Source: DASRIA01 sp963724065 (lineage in GTDB: Bacteria; Actinomycetota; Thermoleophilia; Solirubrobacterales; JBBDJG01). Taken from it: 64,000 bases of DNA. A program made the translations under genes and the position numbers. Location: positions 310,001 through 374,000 of the forward strand of contig CAVRTB010000001.1 in NCBI GenBank assembly GCA_963724065.1. Reading direction: 5' to 3'. Shown here in pieces: positions 44,003-52,976 of the stretch; position 1 is the stretch's first letter, and each line of letters opens with the position of its first letter. The notes under the pieces were generated by a model. The model did no database searches, was not told where the DNA came from, and saw only the letters and a list, made by a program, of their open reading frames with translations.

Positions 44003-45413
44003 TACCGGCGGCGGCCTTCACCGGCCCGCGCCGGCGCCGCGGCGGTGGACCCGCGAGTGCGCGGATCTCGGCATCGAGGAAGCCCGGCAGCCGGTCGACC
44101 TCGGGCAGGGCGTCCGGGTCCGCGTAGAGCCCGAAGCACATGTGGTCGCAGTAGCTGAACATGCCGATCGCGAGCGCGTGCGCCTCCGCCAGCGGTACGA
44201 CGGGATAGGCCTCGCTCAGCTCGGCTCCGAGCATGTAGAGCGGGACCCGGGGCCCCGGGATGTTGGACACGGTGAGGTTGAAGACCCGTGCGCTTGACGC
44301 CAGGCGGGCGGCGCGGTCCTTGAGCACGTCCGGCAGGAGGCCGAGCGTGCCGAGCACGGCGCCGGTGCCGGCCGCGCGGCCGGCGACCTTGAACGCCGCT
44401 GTTGCCTCGTGCACCCGCTCGAGGCGACCCTCGCGCGAGCGGACCTCGACGGGCAGCTCGATGAAAGCGAACGAGATGCGGTTGCCGAGGTCCCGGCGCT
44501 GGTCGTCGGCGCGCACGCTCACCGGGACCATCGCCTTGAGCGGCTGCGGGAGCTCGCGCCGCAGCAGCGCGAGCTCGCGCAGGGCTCCCGACACGGCTGC
44601 CAGGCAAACGTCGTTGACGGTCGCTCCCGCGCGGCGTTTTGCCTGAACGATGTGGTCCATGCGTGCGCGGTGACGCATCAGCACGCGCGCGGGCCCGATC
44701 GGCGCATTCAGGTAGGAGGCAGGGGCGGAGCGCAGGAGGTCCTGCTCGAAGGCCAGTGCCGCCCGCTTGACTGTTCCCGCGATCCCGCCTTCGCCTGGAC
44801 GCCCCGCCATACGGGCCATGCCGCGCGCCGCGCGCAGCGGCTCCGCCGCATTGCTCGCGAACGCCTCTAGCGCGAGACGCGCGGCGTTGGGGGGGTCCGC
44901 CGGACGCCAGTCATCCTGTGGCTCCGGCAGTGCGTCGGGAGACGTGTCGAACAGCAATAGCGCCAGTTCGACCGCGGACTTTCCGTCCACGAGTGCGTGA
45001 TGCATCTTGAACACGAGCCCGATCCGGCCGTCGTGCAGCTGCGGCACGAGATGCACGTGCCACAGCGGCCGCGTGCGCTCGAGCGGCTCGGACAGGACGG
45101 CGTCGGCGAGGACGCCGAAGCGCCCGAGCGACACCGGCCCGCCCTCGCCGAGCGCGGTCACGTGCCGGCTGACGTCGAACTCGTGGTCGTCGACCCATGA
45201 CGGCTCCGCGAGGCGGAGCGGGGGGAAGGCGAGCCGCTGCCTGAAGCGCGGTGCGTGCATCAGTCGCGCGGCGATCTTCGCCCGCAGTGCCGCGACGGTG
45301 GGCCGGGGTCCGTGCGCCGGAGGCTCGAACAGGCCGCTCCAGGCGACGTGCATATGAGCATTGGGGGTTTCCAGGCGGAGGAACGACCCGTCGAGCGACG
45401 TCAGTCTCGTCAT
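43971..45413 (-). CDS. Wax ester synthase/diacylglycerol acyltransferase (WS/DGAT)
   Basis: A 480-residue WS/DGAT, esterifying fatty alcohols or diacylglycerol with acyl-CoA to make storage lipids at the membrane. The catalytic HHxxxDG motif is in KMHHALVDGKSAVELAL near residues 136-152. MTRLTSLDGSFLRLETPNAH starts it, and NLTVSNIPGPRVPLYMLGAE near 375-394 and the C-terminal IGMFSYCDHMCFGL are family signatures. A basic 25-residue tail follows. It fits the lipid-rich gene content of this window (acyl-CoA dehydrogenases, DegV). Confidence 0.93.
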   Translation of the reverse strand: MTRLTSLDGSFLRLETPNAHMHVAWSGLFEPPAHGPRPTVAALRAKIAARLMHAPRFRQRLAFPPLRLAEPSWVDDHEFDVSRHVTALGEGGPVSLGRFGVLADAVLSEPLERTRPLWHVHLVPQLHDGRIGLVFKMHHALVDGKSAVELALLLFDTSPDALPEPQDDWRPADPPNAARLALEAFASNAAEPLRAARGMARMAGRPGEGGIAGTVKRAALAFEQDLLRSAPASYLNAPIGPARVLMRHRARMDHIVQAKRRAGATVNDVCLAAVSGALRELALLRRELPQPLKAMVPVSVRADDQRRDLGNRISFAFIELPVEVRSREGRLERVHEATAAFKVAGRAAGTGAVLGTLGLLPDVLKDRAARLASSARVFNLTVSNIPGPRVPLYMLGAELSEAYPVVPLAEAHALAIGMFSYCDHMCFGLYADPDALPEVDRLPGFLDAEIRALAGPPPRRRRGPVKAAAGTSSARLRVPR

Positions 45414-45695
45414 GGCGACATGTTCGGCTGACCGGGGCCGGATTGCTTCATGGCGACGGTCCGTAATTCCCGCCCGGGGTTCATACACACGGTCCAGGCA
45501 CTCCGCGGGCGCGCGCGACGGCGTGTCGGCCGAGCTGATCACCATGGGGAGACTTGTCCGACCAATGGGAGAAACCGTCGCGCGAAATCTCCTACCTGTG
45601 TCTAAAGACCCAGGCCTCCCGCCACCGCAGAATGACGATCGTTCCGTAACTGCGACCGCGGGCCCGGGGGTCCGGTGGGTAAGGAGGAACGCTCA
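45414..45695. other. Regulatory region between WS/DGAT and amtB
   Basis: 282 bases between divergent genes with no convincing ORF. It must hold both promoters. A partial dyad (GGAGA 45568-45572 with TCTCC 45588-45592) and GAAAC/GTAAC-like pieces recall GlnR half-sites, but spacing and symmetry do not match well enough to call an operator. A clear Shine-Dalgarno sequence (AAGGAGG, 45681-45687) precedes amtB. Confidence 0.5.
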
Positions 45696-47168
45696 ATGCA
45701 GCGAACCAGGTATCTGAAGGCGGCGCTCTCGGGCGCTGCTGTGATGCTCGCTCTACCGGTGGTGGCCTTCGCACAGGATGGCCCGACGGCAGACGACATC
45801 GTCTCGAGCCTCAACACCACGTGGGTGATCGTGGCGGCGGTGCTCGTGATGTTCATGCAGGCGGGCTTCGCCCTCCTCGAGATCGGGTTCTCACGGATGA
45901 AGAACGCGGGCGCCGGGGTTGCGAAGATCCTGACCAACTTCTCGATCGCCTCGCTCGCCTACTGGGCGGTCGGGTTCGCGCTCGCCTTCGGCGGTGCGGG
46001 AACGATCGCGGGCGACTCCGGGTTCTTCCTGGACGTGAGCTCGGTTCCGTCAGAGGCGGCCCAGCAGTTCCCGTTCCTGGAGACCTACAACATCAGCCCG
46101 GCGGCGTTCATGTTCTTCCAGTTCGTGTTCTGCGCGGTCTCCTTGGCGATCGTGTGGGGCACCACCCTGGAGCGGATCAAGTACGGCGCCTACGTGGTCT
46201 ACGCGATCGTGTTCAGCGCGGTCATCTACCCGATCATCAGCCACTGGATCTTCGGTGGCGGCTGGTTGCAGGTGAACGTCGGGATGCAGGATTTCGCCGG
46301 CTCGACGGTGGTCCACCTGATCGGTGCGACCGGCGCCCTGGCGGCTCTGCTGTTGCTCGGCCCGCGGATCGGAAAGTACGGAGCCGACGGCAAGCCGCGC
46401 GCGATTCCAGGCCACTCGATGCCGTTGGTCGGGCTGGGCGTGCTGATCCTCTGGCTCGGCTGGTTCGGATTCAACCCGGGCTCGACGCTCGGCGCGATCG
46501 GCAACCGCTTCGCCGAGATCGTGGTGGTGACCAACCTCGCCGCCGCGGCCGGAGTCGTGGCCGCCGTATCCACCATCTACGCACTCCAGAAGACCGTCGA
46601 TATCGGCATGGCGGGCAACGGCGCGATCGCAGGACTGGTCGCGGTCACGGCTCCGTCCGGCTACGTCGAGTTCTGGGCCGCTCCGATCATCGGCGCGGTC
46701 GCCGGAGTGATCGTCGTGCTCGGCGTGCTCGCGATCGAGAAGGTGCTGGACGACCCGGTCGGGGCACTCTCCGCACACGGTCTCGCCGGTATCTGGGGCA
46801 CGCTCTCCTGCGGCATCTTTACGTCACCGCGCTACGCGGAGCTGAATGCCGTCGGCGACCCGGGCCTCTGGTACAGCGGCTCGTTCGACCAGCTCGGGGC
46901 CCAGGCTCTGGGCATCGGCGCGTCGTTCGCATTTGCATTCGCTGCATCGGTGCTGGTGTTCGGCCTGATCAAGGCCACCATCGGTCTGCGAGTCTCTGCG
47001 GAGGACGAAGAGGCCGGACTCGACATAGTCGAGCACGGCATGTACGGCTACCCGGAGCAGTTCATCCCTAAGACTGATGGTCCGGGTCCCCTGCCGGCAG
47101 GCAGGCCGGTTCCAGCGACAACGGCGATGAGCGGCAGCGCTCCCCGACCCGCGTCCAGCGAAACCTAG
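45696..47168 (+). CDS. amtB: Ammonium transporter AmtB
   Basis: A 490-residue Amt/Rh channel for ammonium in the cytoplasmic membrane. A cleavable signal peptide (residues 1-~33, ending VAFA-QDG) is followed by 11 membrane helices. The pore His pair is present: VVHLIGATGALAAL near residue 205 and HGLAGIWGTLSCGIF near 360. The first transmembrane helix has NTTWVIVAAVLVMFMQAGFA. AAGGAGG lies eight bases before ATG. The glnK gene follows 15 bases after the stop and glnA after that, the standard nitrogen-response order, so expression should rise in nitrogen starvation. Confidence 0.95.
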   Translation: MQRTRYLKAALSGAAVMLALPVVAFAQDGPTADDIVSSLNTTWVIVAAVLVMFMQAGFALLEIGFSRMKNAGAGVAKILTNFSIASLAYWAVGFALAFGGAGTIAGDSGFFLDVSSVPSEAAQQFPFLETYNISPAAFMFFQFVFCAVSLAIVWGTTLERIKYGAYVVYAIVFSAVIYPIISHWIFGGGWLQVNVGMQDFAGSTVVHLIGATGALAALLLLGPRIGKYGADGKPRAIPGHSMPLVGLGVLILWLGWFGFNPGSTLGAIGNRFAEIVVVTNLAAAAGVVAAVSTIYALQKTVDIGMAGNGAIAGLVAVTAPSGYVEFWAAPIIGAVAGVIVVLGVLAIEKVLDDPVGALSAHGLAGIWGTLSCGIFTSPRYAELNAVGDPGLWYSGSFDQLGAQALGIGASFAFAFAASVLVFGLIKATIGLRVSAEDEEAGLDIVEHGMYGYPEQFIPKTDGPGPLPAGRPVPATTAMSGSAPRPASSET

Positions 47169-47183
47169 GAGGTACGGGTCCAC

Positions 47184-47558
47184 ATGAAGAAGATCGAAGC
47201 ATTCATCCGCCACGAGGCGTTCGAGCCGATCCGGCTGGAGCTGCTCGAGAAGGGATTCCCATCCCTCTCGGTCGGCCAGTACCGGGGCTCGGGGCGCCAG
47301 AAGGGGATCACCGAGCACTACAGGGGCTCGGAGCTGACGATCCACCTGCGACCGAAGATGAAGCTCGAGATCGTGGTCGCGGACGGTGACGTCGGCCTGG
47401 TCACGGAGGCGATCCTCAAACACGCCCGCACGGGCGAGGTGGGCGATGGGAAGATCTTCCTCCTCCCGGTCGAGGACGCGATTCGGATCCGGACCGGCGA
47501 GCAGGGCGAGCAGGTACTACAGGCACACGAAGCCGACGAGATACCGGCCGGCGTCTAG
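47184..47558 (+). CDS. glnK: PII nitrogen regulatory protein GlnK lacking Tyr51
   Basis: A 124-residue PII protein, which blocks AmtB and reports ATP/ADP and 2-oxoglutarate. The T-loop GSGRQKGITEHYRGSEL aligns without gaps to E. coli GlnB. Tyr46 is kept, but position 51, the tyrosine that is uridylylated or adenylylated elsewhere, is Leu. The ATP-binding GEVGDGKIFLLPVEDAIRI and RTGE are intact. It is therefore probably controlled only by metabolites and not by GlnD/GlnE-type modification. AGGAGG precedes the ATG. The trimer presumably binds AmtB encoded just upstream. Confidence 0.93.
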   Translation: MKKIEAFIRHEAFEPIRLELLEKGFPSLSVGQYRGSGRQKGITEHYRGSELTIHLRPKMKLEIVVADGDVGLVTEAILKHARTGEVGDGKIFLLPVEDAIRIRTGEQGEQVLQAHEADEIPAGV

Positions 47559-47613
47559 CCGGCAGGGAGGCACGGAGGACCACGGTCGATCAAGGAAGAT
47601 CACTGGGAATGGC

Positions 47614-47641
47614 CGGGGGCGCGTCGCAAGGCGCGCCCCCG
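47614..47641 (+). terminator. Strong hairpin between glnK and glnA
   Basis: A perfect 10-base G+C stem (47614-47623 with 47632-47641, CGGGGGCGCG pairing with its complement) and an 8-base loop lie in the 121-base glnK-glnA gap. No T-tract follows. It could attenuate or process the transcript so that glnA and amtB-glnK levels differ. Confidence 0.6.
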
Positions 47642-47679
47642 AGGCAACGGGAGACGACCGAAAGGAACGGCTGATCCAG

Positions 47680-49047
47680 ATGGCAACGACCGACCGCTCG
47701 ACCGGCACCGGGATGTCCAAGAAGGACGTCCTGTCGCTGATCGAGGAACACGACATCCAGTTCATCCGGCTGTGGTTCACCGACATCCTCGGCCAGCTCA
47801 AGAGCTTCGCCGTCGGCAAGGCCGAGATGGAGGGCGCGCTCGAGGACGGCATGGGCTTCGACGGCTCGTCGATCACCGGCTTCAACCGGATCGAGGAGTC
47901 CGACATGATCGCGATGCCGGACCCGAGCACCTTCGCCGTGCTGCCGTGGCGCCCGCAGGAGAAGGCGGTCGCGCGCATGTTCTGCGACGTGCTCGTCCCG
48001 GGCGGCGAGCCGTACGAGGGTGACCCGCGCTTCGTGATGCGACGCGCGCTCGAGCGGGCCCAGTCGATGGGCTTCGACACCTTCAACATCGGGCCGGAGC
48101 TGGAGTTCTTCTATTTCCGCAGCTCCGAGTTGAACGGTGGCCCGCCGCAAGTGCTCGACAAGGGCGGCTACTTCGACCTCACGACCCTCGACGCGGCATC
48201 CGACATGCGGCGCGAGACGGTGCTCGCGCTCGAGCGGCTCGGCATCCACGTCGAGTACACGCACCACGAGGTCGGGCCGTCGCAGCACGAGATCGACATG
48301 CGCTTCGCGAGCGGGCTCGAGATGGCGGACGCAGCGATGACGTACCGCATCACGGTCAAGGAGATCGCGATGAAGTACGGCGTGTACGCGACGTTCATGC
48401 CGAAGCCGCTGTTCGGCGAGAACGGATCGGGGATGCACGTGCACCAGTCGCTGTTCAGCGGCGGGCGCAACGCGTTCTACGACCCCGACGACGAGTTCAG
48501 CCTGAGCGCCACCGCGAAGTCGTTCATCGCCGGTCAGCTCAAGCACGCCCGCGAGATCTCGCCGCTGTTCGCGCAGTGGGTGAACTCGTACAAGCGGCTC
48601 GTGCCGGGCTACGAGGCCCCGGTCTACATCGCGTGGTCGCGGCGCAACCGCTCGGCCCTGATCCGCGTGCCGATGTACCACCCCGGCAAGGAGCAGGCGA
48701 CGCGCTGCGAGCTGCGCTGCCCCGACCCGTCGTGCAACCCCTACCTGACGTTCGCGGGGATGCTGCACGCCGGCCTCGAGGGGATCGAGAAGGGTTACGA
48801 ACTGCCGGACCCGATGGAGACCAACCTCTACGACCTCAGCGCCGAGGAGCGAAAGCGGCTGGGGATCCAGCAGCTGCCGGAGACCCTCGGTGAGGCGATC
48901 GAGGAGATGGCGGACTCGGAGCTGGTGCTGAAGGCGCTGGGCGAGCACGTCTTCTCCCGCTACGTCGACCTCAAGCGCGCCGAGTGGGACGACTACCGCG
49001 TCCAGGTGAGCGAGTGGGAGCTCGAGCGCTACCTGCCGATCCTGTAG
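47680..49047 (+). CDS. glnA: Type I glutamine synthetase (short, alpha-like)
   Basis: A 455-residue GSI, making glutamine from glutamate, ammonia and ATP. Active-site elements include MGFDGSSITGF near residue 63, GPELEFFYF near 137, VGPSQHEIDMRF, KPLFGENGSGMHVHQSLF near 245-262, and RVPMYHPGKEQATRCELRC. The length lacks the ~25-residue insert of the beta type (~470 residues). The loop METNLYDLSAEERKRLGI holds a Tyr, but in an alpha-like setting, so control by adenylylation is unlikely. Feedback inhibition is the expected mode for this type. A weak AAGGA lies 13 bases before the ATG. Confidence 0.95.
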   Translation: MATTDRSTGTGMSKKDVLSLIEEHDIQFIRLWFTDILGQLKSFAVGKAEMEGALEDGMGFDGSSITGFNRIEESDMIAMPDPSTFAVLPWRPQEKAVARMFCDVLVPGGEPYEGDPRFVMRRALERAQSMGFDTFNIGPELEFFYFRSSELNGGPPQVLDKGGYFDLTTLDAASDMRRETVLALERLGIHVEYTHHEVGPSQHEIDMRFASGLEMADAAMTYRITVKEIAMKYGVYATFMPKPLFGENGSGMHVHQSLFSGGRNAFYDPDDEFSLSATAKSFIAGQLKHAREISPLFAQWVNSYKRLVPGYEAPVYIAWSRRNRSALIRVPMYHPGKEQATRCELRCPDPSCNPYLTFAGMLHAGLEGIEKGYELPDPMETNLYDLSAEERKRLGIQQLPETLGEAIEEMADSELVLKALGEHVFSRYVDLKRAEWDDYRVQVSEWELERYLPIL

Positions 49048-49079
49048 CCGCGGACCGTCTCCCGACGATCGTCGAGCGC

Positions 49080-50216
49080 ATGCGCCGCGTCCACCAGCTG
49101 ATGGTGGACGCGGCGCTCACCGGCGACGGGTTCGACCGCATGGCGGAGCTCGCCGCGGAGGAGGTCGGCCGGCCGATCGGCATCGTCGTGCCCGAGCTCG
49201 ACGTCGCCGTCGTCTGGCCCGGCGGCCACGCGCAGGAGCTTGCGGCACTGAATGCTCTCACGCAGGCGCGCGTCGCGGCCGCGCGCGCGCCGATTCCGGT
49301 GGAGGTCGAGCTTGTCGTCCCGATCTCGCTCGGCGATCGCCTCGTCGGCGCGGTCGGGATGCTCGCGGGTGACGGCGACGTCGAGCCCGAGGCCAGCGAG
49401 TTCCTGCACCTCGCGGCTACGTCGAGCGCCGCTGCGATGGCGCTCGAGGAGGCGCGTGAGCGCGAGTCGGTTGAGGTGCCGGACGGTCTGTTCGCGCAGC
49501 TCGTCGCCGGGGCGCCGACGCCGGACGCGGCGCTCAGGCTGGCCACGGCGGATGGCCCGGACCTCTCCGGGGGCCTCGTCGTATCGGTCACCGAGGTCGG
49601 GTCCCACCGCCCCCGGGAGGCGCTGTCCGTCGTGACCTCCGAATACCCGCGGGCGGTCGCCGAGCTGGTCGGCCATCGGCTCTACGCCCTGCTCCCCGCG
49701 CGCCGCGGCGAGGCGCGCCTGGCCGAGGACCTTGCCACGCGCCTGCGCGCGTACGGCCCGACCGGTACGTCGTCCCACTACGGCGACCCGAAGGAGCTCC
49801 CGCGCGCGCTCGCCGAGGCGGAGATGGTGCTCGAGGCGCTCGCCGACGACTCCCCGGCCGCGCACGGCCTGGTCGGCGCGGGAGGAACGGGTGTCTACCG
49901 GCTGCTGTTCCGCGCGCTCGCGTCGGACCCGGAGGAGGTCGAGCGCTTCTACGAGGACACGGTCGCGCCGCTCGTCGGCCACGACGAGCAGTACCGCGGC
50001 GACCTGCTGCCGACGCTCGAGGCCTATCTCGGCAACGACTGCAACATGAACGCGACGGCGCGCGTGATCTACGCCCACCGGCACACGGTCGCCTACCGGC
50101 TCGAGCGTGTGAGGGAGCTGACCGGGCTCGACCCGGCTGCGACGGAGGATCGCGAGCGGCTCGGGCTCGGGTTGAAGGCGCTGCGCATCGTGACGCGGCG
50201 TCAAACAGGGGTATGA
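49080..50216 (+). CDS. PucR/CdaR-family transcriptional regulator
   Basis: About 379 residues from ATG 49080. The N-terminal ~150 residues form a GAF-like sensory domain (DRMAELAAEEVGRPIGIVVP...). The middle is a GGDEF-like CdaR region (SVTEVGSHRPREALSVVTSE...). The C-terminal ~60 residues are the PucR helix-turn-helix: LLPTLEAYLGNDCNMNATAR, YAHRHTVAYRLERVREL. Such regulators control purine, amino acid or diacid catabolism. It starts 32 bases after glnA and may be co-transcribed, suggesting a nitrogen-linked ligand. The start is chosen as the first ATG after the glnA stop. Confidence 0.88.
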   Translation: MRRVHQLMVDAALTGDGFDRMAELAAEEVGRPIGIVVPELDVAVVWPGGHAQELAALNALTQARVAAARAPIPVEVELVVPISLGDRLVGAVGMLAGDGDVEPEASEFLHLAATSSAAAMALEEARERESVEVPDGLFAQLVAGAPTPDAALRLATADGPDLSGGLVVSVTEVGSHRPREALSVVTSEYPRAVAELVGHRLYALLPARRGEARLAEDLATRLRAYGPTGTSSHYGDPKELPRALAEAEMVLEALADDSPAAHGLVGAGGTGVYRLLFRALASDPEEVERFYEDTVAPLVGHDEQYRGDLLPTLEAYLGNDCNMNATARVIYAHRHTVAYRLERVRELTGLDPAATEDRERLGLGLKALRIVTRRQTGV

Positions 50217-50234
50217 AACGCCCCGACCCGGTCC

Positions 50235-50323
50235 TATAATCGGCCCGACAGGAGGTAGGGGGTCGCGGGATCGCAGCGCGGCCTCGGTCCGGGGGGCTGG
50301 CTCCCGGCAACGAGTCGGGCAAC
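50235..50323 (+). promoter_or_regulatory. Promoter and leader of korAB
   Basis: A perfect TATAAT at 50235-50240 implies a start near 50247 and a ~77-base leader, long for this genome. The leader has an AGGAGG at 50249-50254 without a start codon at the right distance, and a hairpin candidate (CCCG...CGGG) before TTG 50324. I do not recognise a known riboswitch. Confidence 0.5.
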
Positions 50324-52102
50324 TTGATCCGTGACGACATAACCGTTTGCCTCGCCGGAGAGTCCGGCGAAGGCGTCATCTCGAGCGGCGACATCCTCAC
50401 CACGGGAGCGGCGCGCACCGGCTACTGGGCGCTGACCTTCCGCACCTATCCGGCGGAGATCCGCGGCGGCCCCTGCATGTACCAGGTGCGCGTGGGCACC
50501 GCGCCCGTGCGCTCGCAGGGCGGCGCCGTCGACCTGTTGATCTGCTTCAACCAGGAGGCGTTCGACCTCCACCACCATGAGCTCGCCGCCGACGGCCACA
50601 TCGTCTGCGACGCCGAGTCCGTGAAGGTGTCTCCGCAGTACGAGTCGCGCTCCTCGGAGGTCGCGCTGGCCGCGATCGCACAGGAAGCCGGTGGCAGCCG
50701 CCGCGGGAAGAACATGGTTTCGGTCGGTCTCGTGTGCGGGCTGCTCGGCATCGACACCGCGCGGATCGAGGAGATGATCCTGAAGCGCTATGCGCACAAG
50801 GGCGACGTCGGGGAGTCGAACATCCGGTCGCTGCGCGCCGGCCACGAGCATGCGACATCCAAGCTCCCCGCCGGCGACCACAGGCTCGGCCCCGCGCGCT
50901 CGCTCGACGAGGACCGGCTGCTCGTCTCCGGCAACCAGGCGATCTGCCTCGGGGCGCTCCAGGCCGGCCTGCGCTACTACGCGGGCTATCCGATCACACC
51001 TGCGTCCGACATCCTCGAATGGCTGGCCGCACGGCTGCCGCGCTTCGGCGGCGTCGCGATCCAGACCGAGGACGAGATCGCCGCGCTCGCATCCGTGCTC
51101 GGCGCGTCGTTCGCCGGGCGCAAGGCGATGACGGCGACCTCTGGTCCGGGCCTCTCCCTGATGGCGGAGCTGGTCGGGCTCGCCGGGATGGCCGAGGTCC
51201 CTGCGGTGATCGTCGACGCGCAGCGGTCCGGCCCCTCGACGGGAATGCCCACCAAGACCGAGCAGTCCGACCTCAACCACGCGCTCTTCGGCGGCCACGG
51301 CGAGGCGCCGCGGGTCGTGATGGCGCCCACCTCGGTCGAGGACTGCTTCCACGTGATCGTGGAGGCGTTCAACGCGGCGGAGAAGTACCAGGTGCCGGTG
51401 ATCGTGCTCTCGGACCAGTCGCTCTCGCACCGCCTCGAGACGGTGCCGCGCCCGGACCTCGACTCATACGAGGTCGCCGAGCGCGTCAGCCCGAACGGCA
51501 AGGCGGAGACGAACGGCTCGTACAGGCGCTACGAGATCCGCGCGGACGGCATCTCCCCGATGGCGGTGCCCGGTGGTCCGGGTGCGTATGTCTCGACGGG
51601 CATCGAGCACGACGAGGCCGGCAACCCGCACTACGAGCCGGAGCTGCACACGATGATGATGTCCAAGCGCTTCCGCAAGCTCGACCCGCTTGCGGACAAC
51701 GAGGGTCGCGTGACGATCTCCGGCCCGGACCGTGCCGACGTCGGCCTGCTCGGCTGGGGGTCGACGGAGGGCGTCGCCCAGGAGGCGGCGGAGATCTGCC
51801 TCGACCGCGGGCTGAAGGTGTCGACCTGTTATCCGCGCGTGCTCGCGCCGCTGCCGGTCGAGCGCATCCGCCGGTGGGCCGTGGGCATGGGCCGGGTGAT
51901 CGTTCCCGAGCTGAACGTGACGGGGCAGTTCGCGCGGCTCGCCCGTGCCGATGCCGGGCTCGAATGCGATTCCTTGACGAAGGCGACCGGGCTTCCGTTC
52001 ACCGCGACCCAGATCGCCGACTACATAACAGAGGGCATCGCTCCCACCGATGACAGTGGCGTGTGGCTGCCCGGCATGACGGGGGAGGCCCGGGTTGGCT
52101 GA
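50324..52102 (+). CDS. korA: 2-oxoacid:ferredoxin oxidoreductase, fused gamma-alpha subunit
   Basis: 592 residues, the alpha/gamma chain of a 2-oxoacid:ferredoxin oxidoreductase. The partner KorB has TPP and the Fe-S cluster. Residues 1-~190 are the gamma domain (CLAGESGEGVISSGDILTTG, FRTYPAEIRGGPCMYQVR). Residues ~205-400 are the pyrimidine-binding alpha domain (GYPITPASDILEWLA, QTEDEIAALASVLGASFAG, TSGPGLSLMAELVGLAGMAE). The C-terminal part is the domain II/III region. With KorB it probably oxidises 2-oxoglutarate to succinyl-CoA, reducing ferredoxin, as in mycobacterial KorAB. The TTG start is the only one near; it overlaps korB by eight bases. Confidence 0.93.
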   Translation: MIRDDITVCLAGESGEGVISSGDILTTGAARTGYWALTFRTYPAEIRGGPCMYQVRVGTAPVRSQGGAVDLLICFNQEAFDLHHHELAADGHIVCDAESVKVSPQYESRSSEVALAAIAQEAGGSRRGKNMVSVGLVCGLLGIDTARIEEMILKRYAHKGDVGESNIRSLRAGHEHATSKLPAGDHRLGPARSLDEDRLLVSGNQAICLGALQAGLRYYAGYPITPASDILEWLAARLPRFGGVAIQTEDEIAALASVLGASFAGRKAMTATSGPGLSLMAELVGLAGMAEVPAVIVDAQRSGPSTGMPTKTEQSDLNHALFGGHGEAPRVVMAPTSVEDCFHVIVEAFNAAEKYQVPVIVLSDQSLSHRLETVPRPDLDSYEVAERVSPNGKAETNGSYRRYEIRADGISPMAVPGGPGAYVSTGIEHDEAGNPHYEPELHTMMMSKRFRKLDPLADNEGRVTISGPDRADVGLLGWGSTEGVAQEAAEICLDRGLKVSTCYPRVLAPLPVERIRRWAVGMGRVIVPELNVTGQFARLARADAGLECDSLTKATGLPFTATQIADYITEGIAPTDDSGVWLPGMTGEARVG

Positions 52103-52970
52103 CGCGCTCAAGGTCAAGGCGAACTCCTACAAGTCCGGCCTGAAGCCGATCTGGTGTCCCGGCTGCGGCGACTTCGGCGTGCTCGCCGCTGCGTACCGCG
52201 CCTTCGCCGAGCTCGACCTCGATCCTGATCGCACCGTGATCGTCTCCGGCATCGGCTGCTCGAGCCGGTTCCCCGGCTTCGTCGCGACCTACGGCTTTCA
52301 CGGCGTGCACGGTCGCGCGCTTCCCACGGCGATGGGCGTCAAGCTCGCCAACCCCGACCTCGACGTGATCGCGGTGGGCGGCGACGGCGACGGGTTCGCG
52401 ATCGGCGGCGGCCACTTCCCACACGCCGCGCGGCGCAACGTCGACATCACCTACGTGATCATGAACAACCAGACCTACGGCCTTACCAAGGGCCAGGTTT
52501 CACCGACCTCCCTGCACGACCAGAAGTCGCCGTCGACCCCGTTCGGGAACCTCGAGGAGCCGATGAACGTGCTGGCGACGGCGATCGCGGCCGACTGCTC
52601 CTACGTCGCGCAGGGCGCGAGCTTCCGCTCCAAGGAGCTGACCGAGCTGATCGTCGAGGGCATCAGGCACCCGGGGTTCAGCTTCATCGACGCCTTCAGC
52701 CCGTGCACCGCCTTCAACAACACCACGCAGGAGTGGAAGGAGTCGGTCTACAACCTGCCCGCGGAGCACGATGCCGCCGACCGCGCGGGAGCATTTGCGG
52801 CGGCGCTGAGCGATCCGATGGGCATCGGCATCTACTACCGGCAGGAGCGGGCGACTCTCGACGGGCGCGTGCGCGCGCTGCAGCAGGCTGCGCCTCCGGG
52901 GTCCGTCTCCGATCTGGTCGACGGCTTCGCCTTGCGCCCGGCGGAGCCCGCCGTCACACCGCGCATCTGA
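52095..52970 (+). CDS. korB: 2-oxoacid:ferredoxin oxidoreductase, beta subunit
   Basis: A 291-residue TPP- and Fe-S-binding subunit. Cys ligands lie in IWCPGCGDFGVL near residues 20-31 (C-x2-C) and in GIGCSSRFPGF near 55, with a further Cys in FSPCTAFNN near 205. The TPP motif GDGDGFAIGGGHFPHAAR near 97-114 ends in MNNQTYGLTKGQVSPTS, the usual signature. It is coupled to korA by an eight-base overlap. Reduced ferredoxin could feed the FprA encoded in this window or nitrogen or lipid metabolism. 2-oxoglutarate is the most likely substrate, but 2-oxoacid choice is not certain. Confidence 0.93.
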   Translation: MADALKVKANSYKSGLKPIWCPGCGDFGVLAAAYRAFAELDLDPDRTVIVSGIGCSSRFPGFVATYGFHGVHGRALPTAMGVKLANPDLDVIAVGGDGDGFAIGGGHFPHAARRNVDITYVIMNNQTYGLTKGQVSPTSLHDQKSPSTPFGNLEEPMNVLATAIAADCSYVAQGASFRSKELTELIVEGIRHPGFSFIDAFSPCTAFNNTTQEWKESVYNLPAEHDAADRAGAFAAALSDPMGIGIYYRQERATLDGRVRALQQAAPPGSVSDLVDGFALRPAEPAVTPRI

Positions 52971-52976
52971 CTCTGG

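Noticed and set aside
45414..45695. GlnR-type operator before amtB
   Set aside because: GAAAC and GTAAC-like pieces occur, but not at the spacing of the known direct-repeat pattern.
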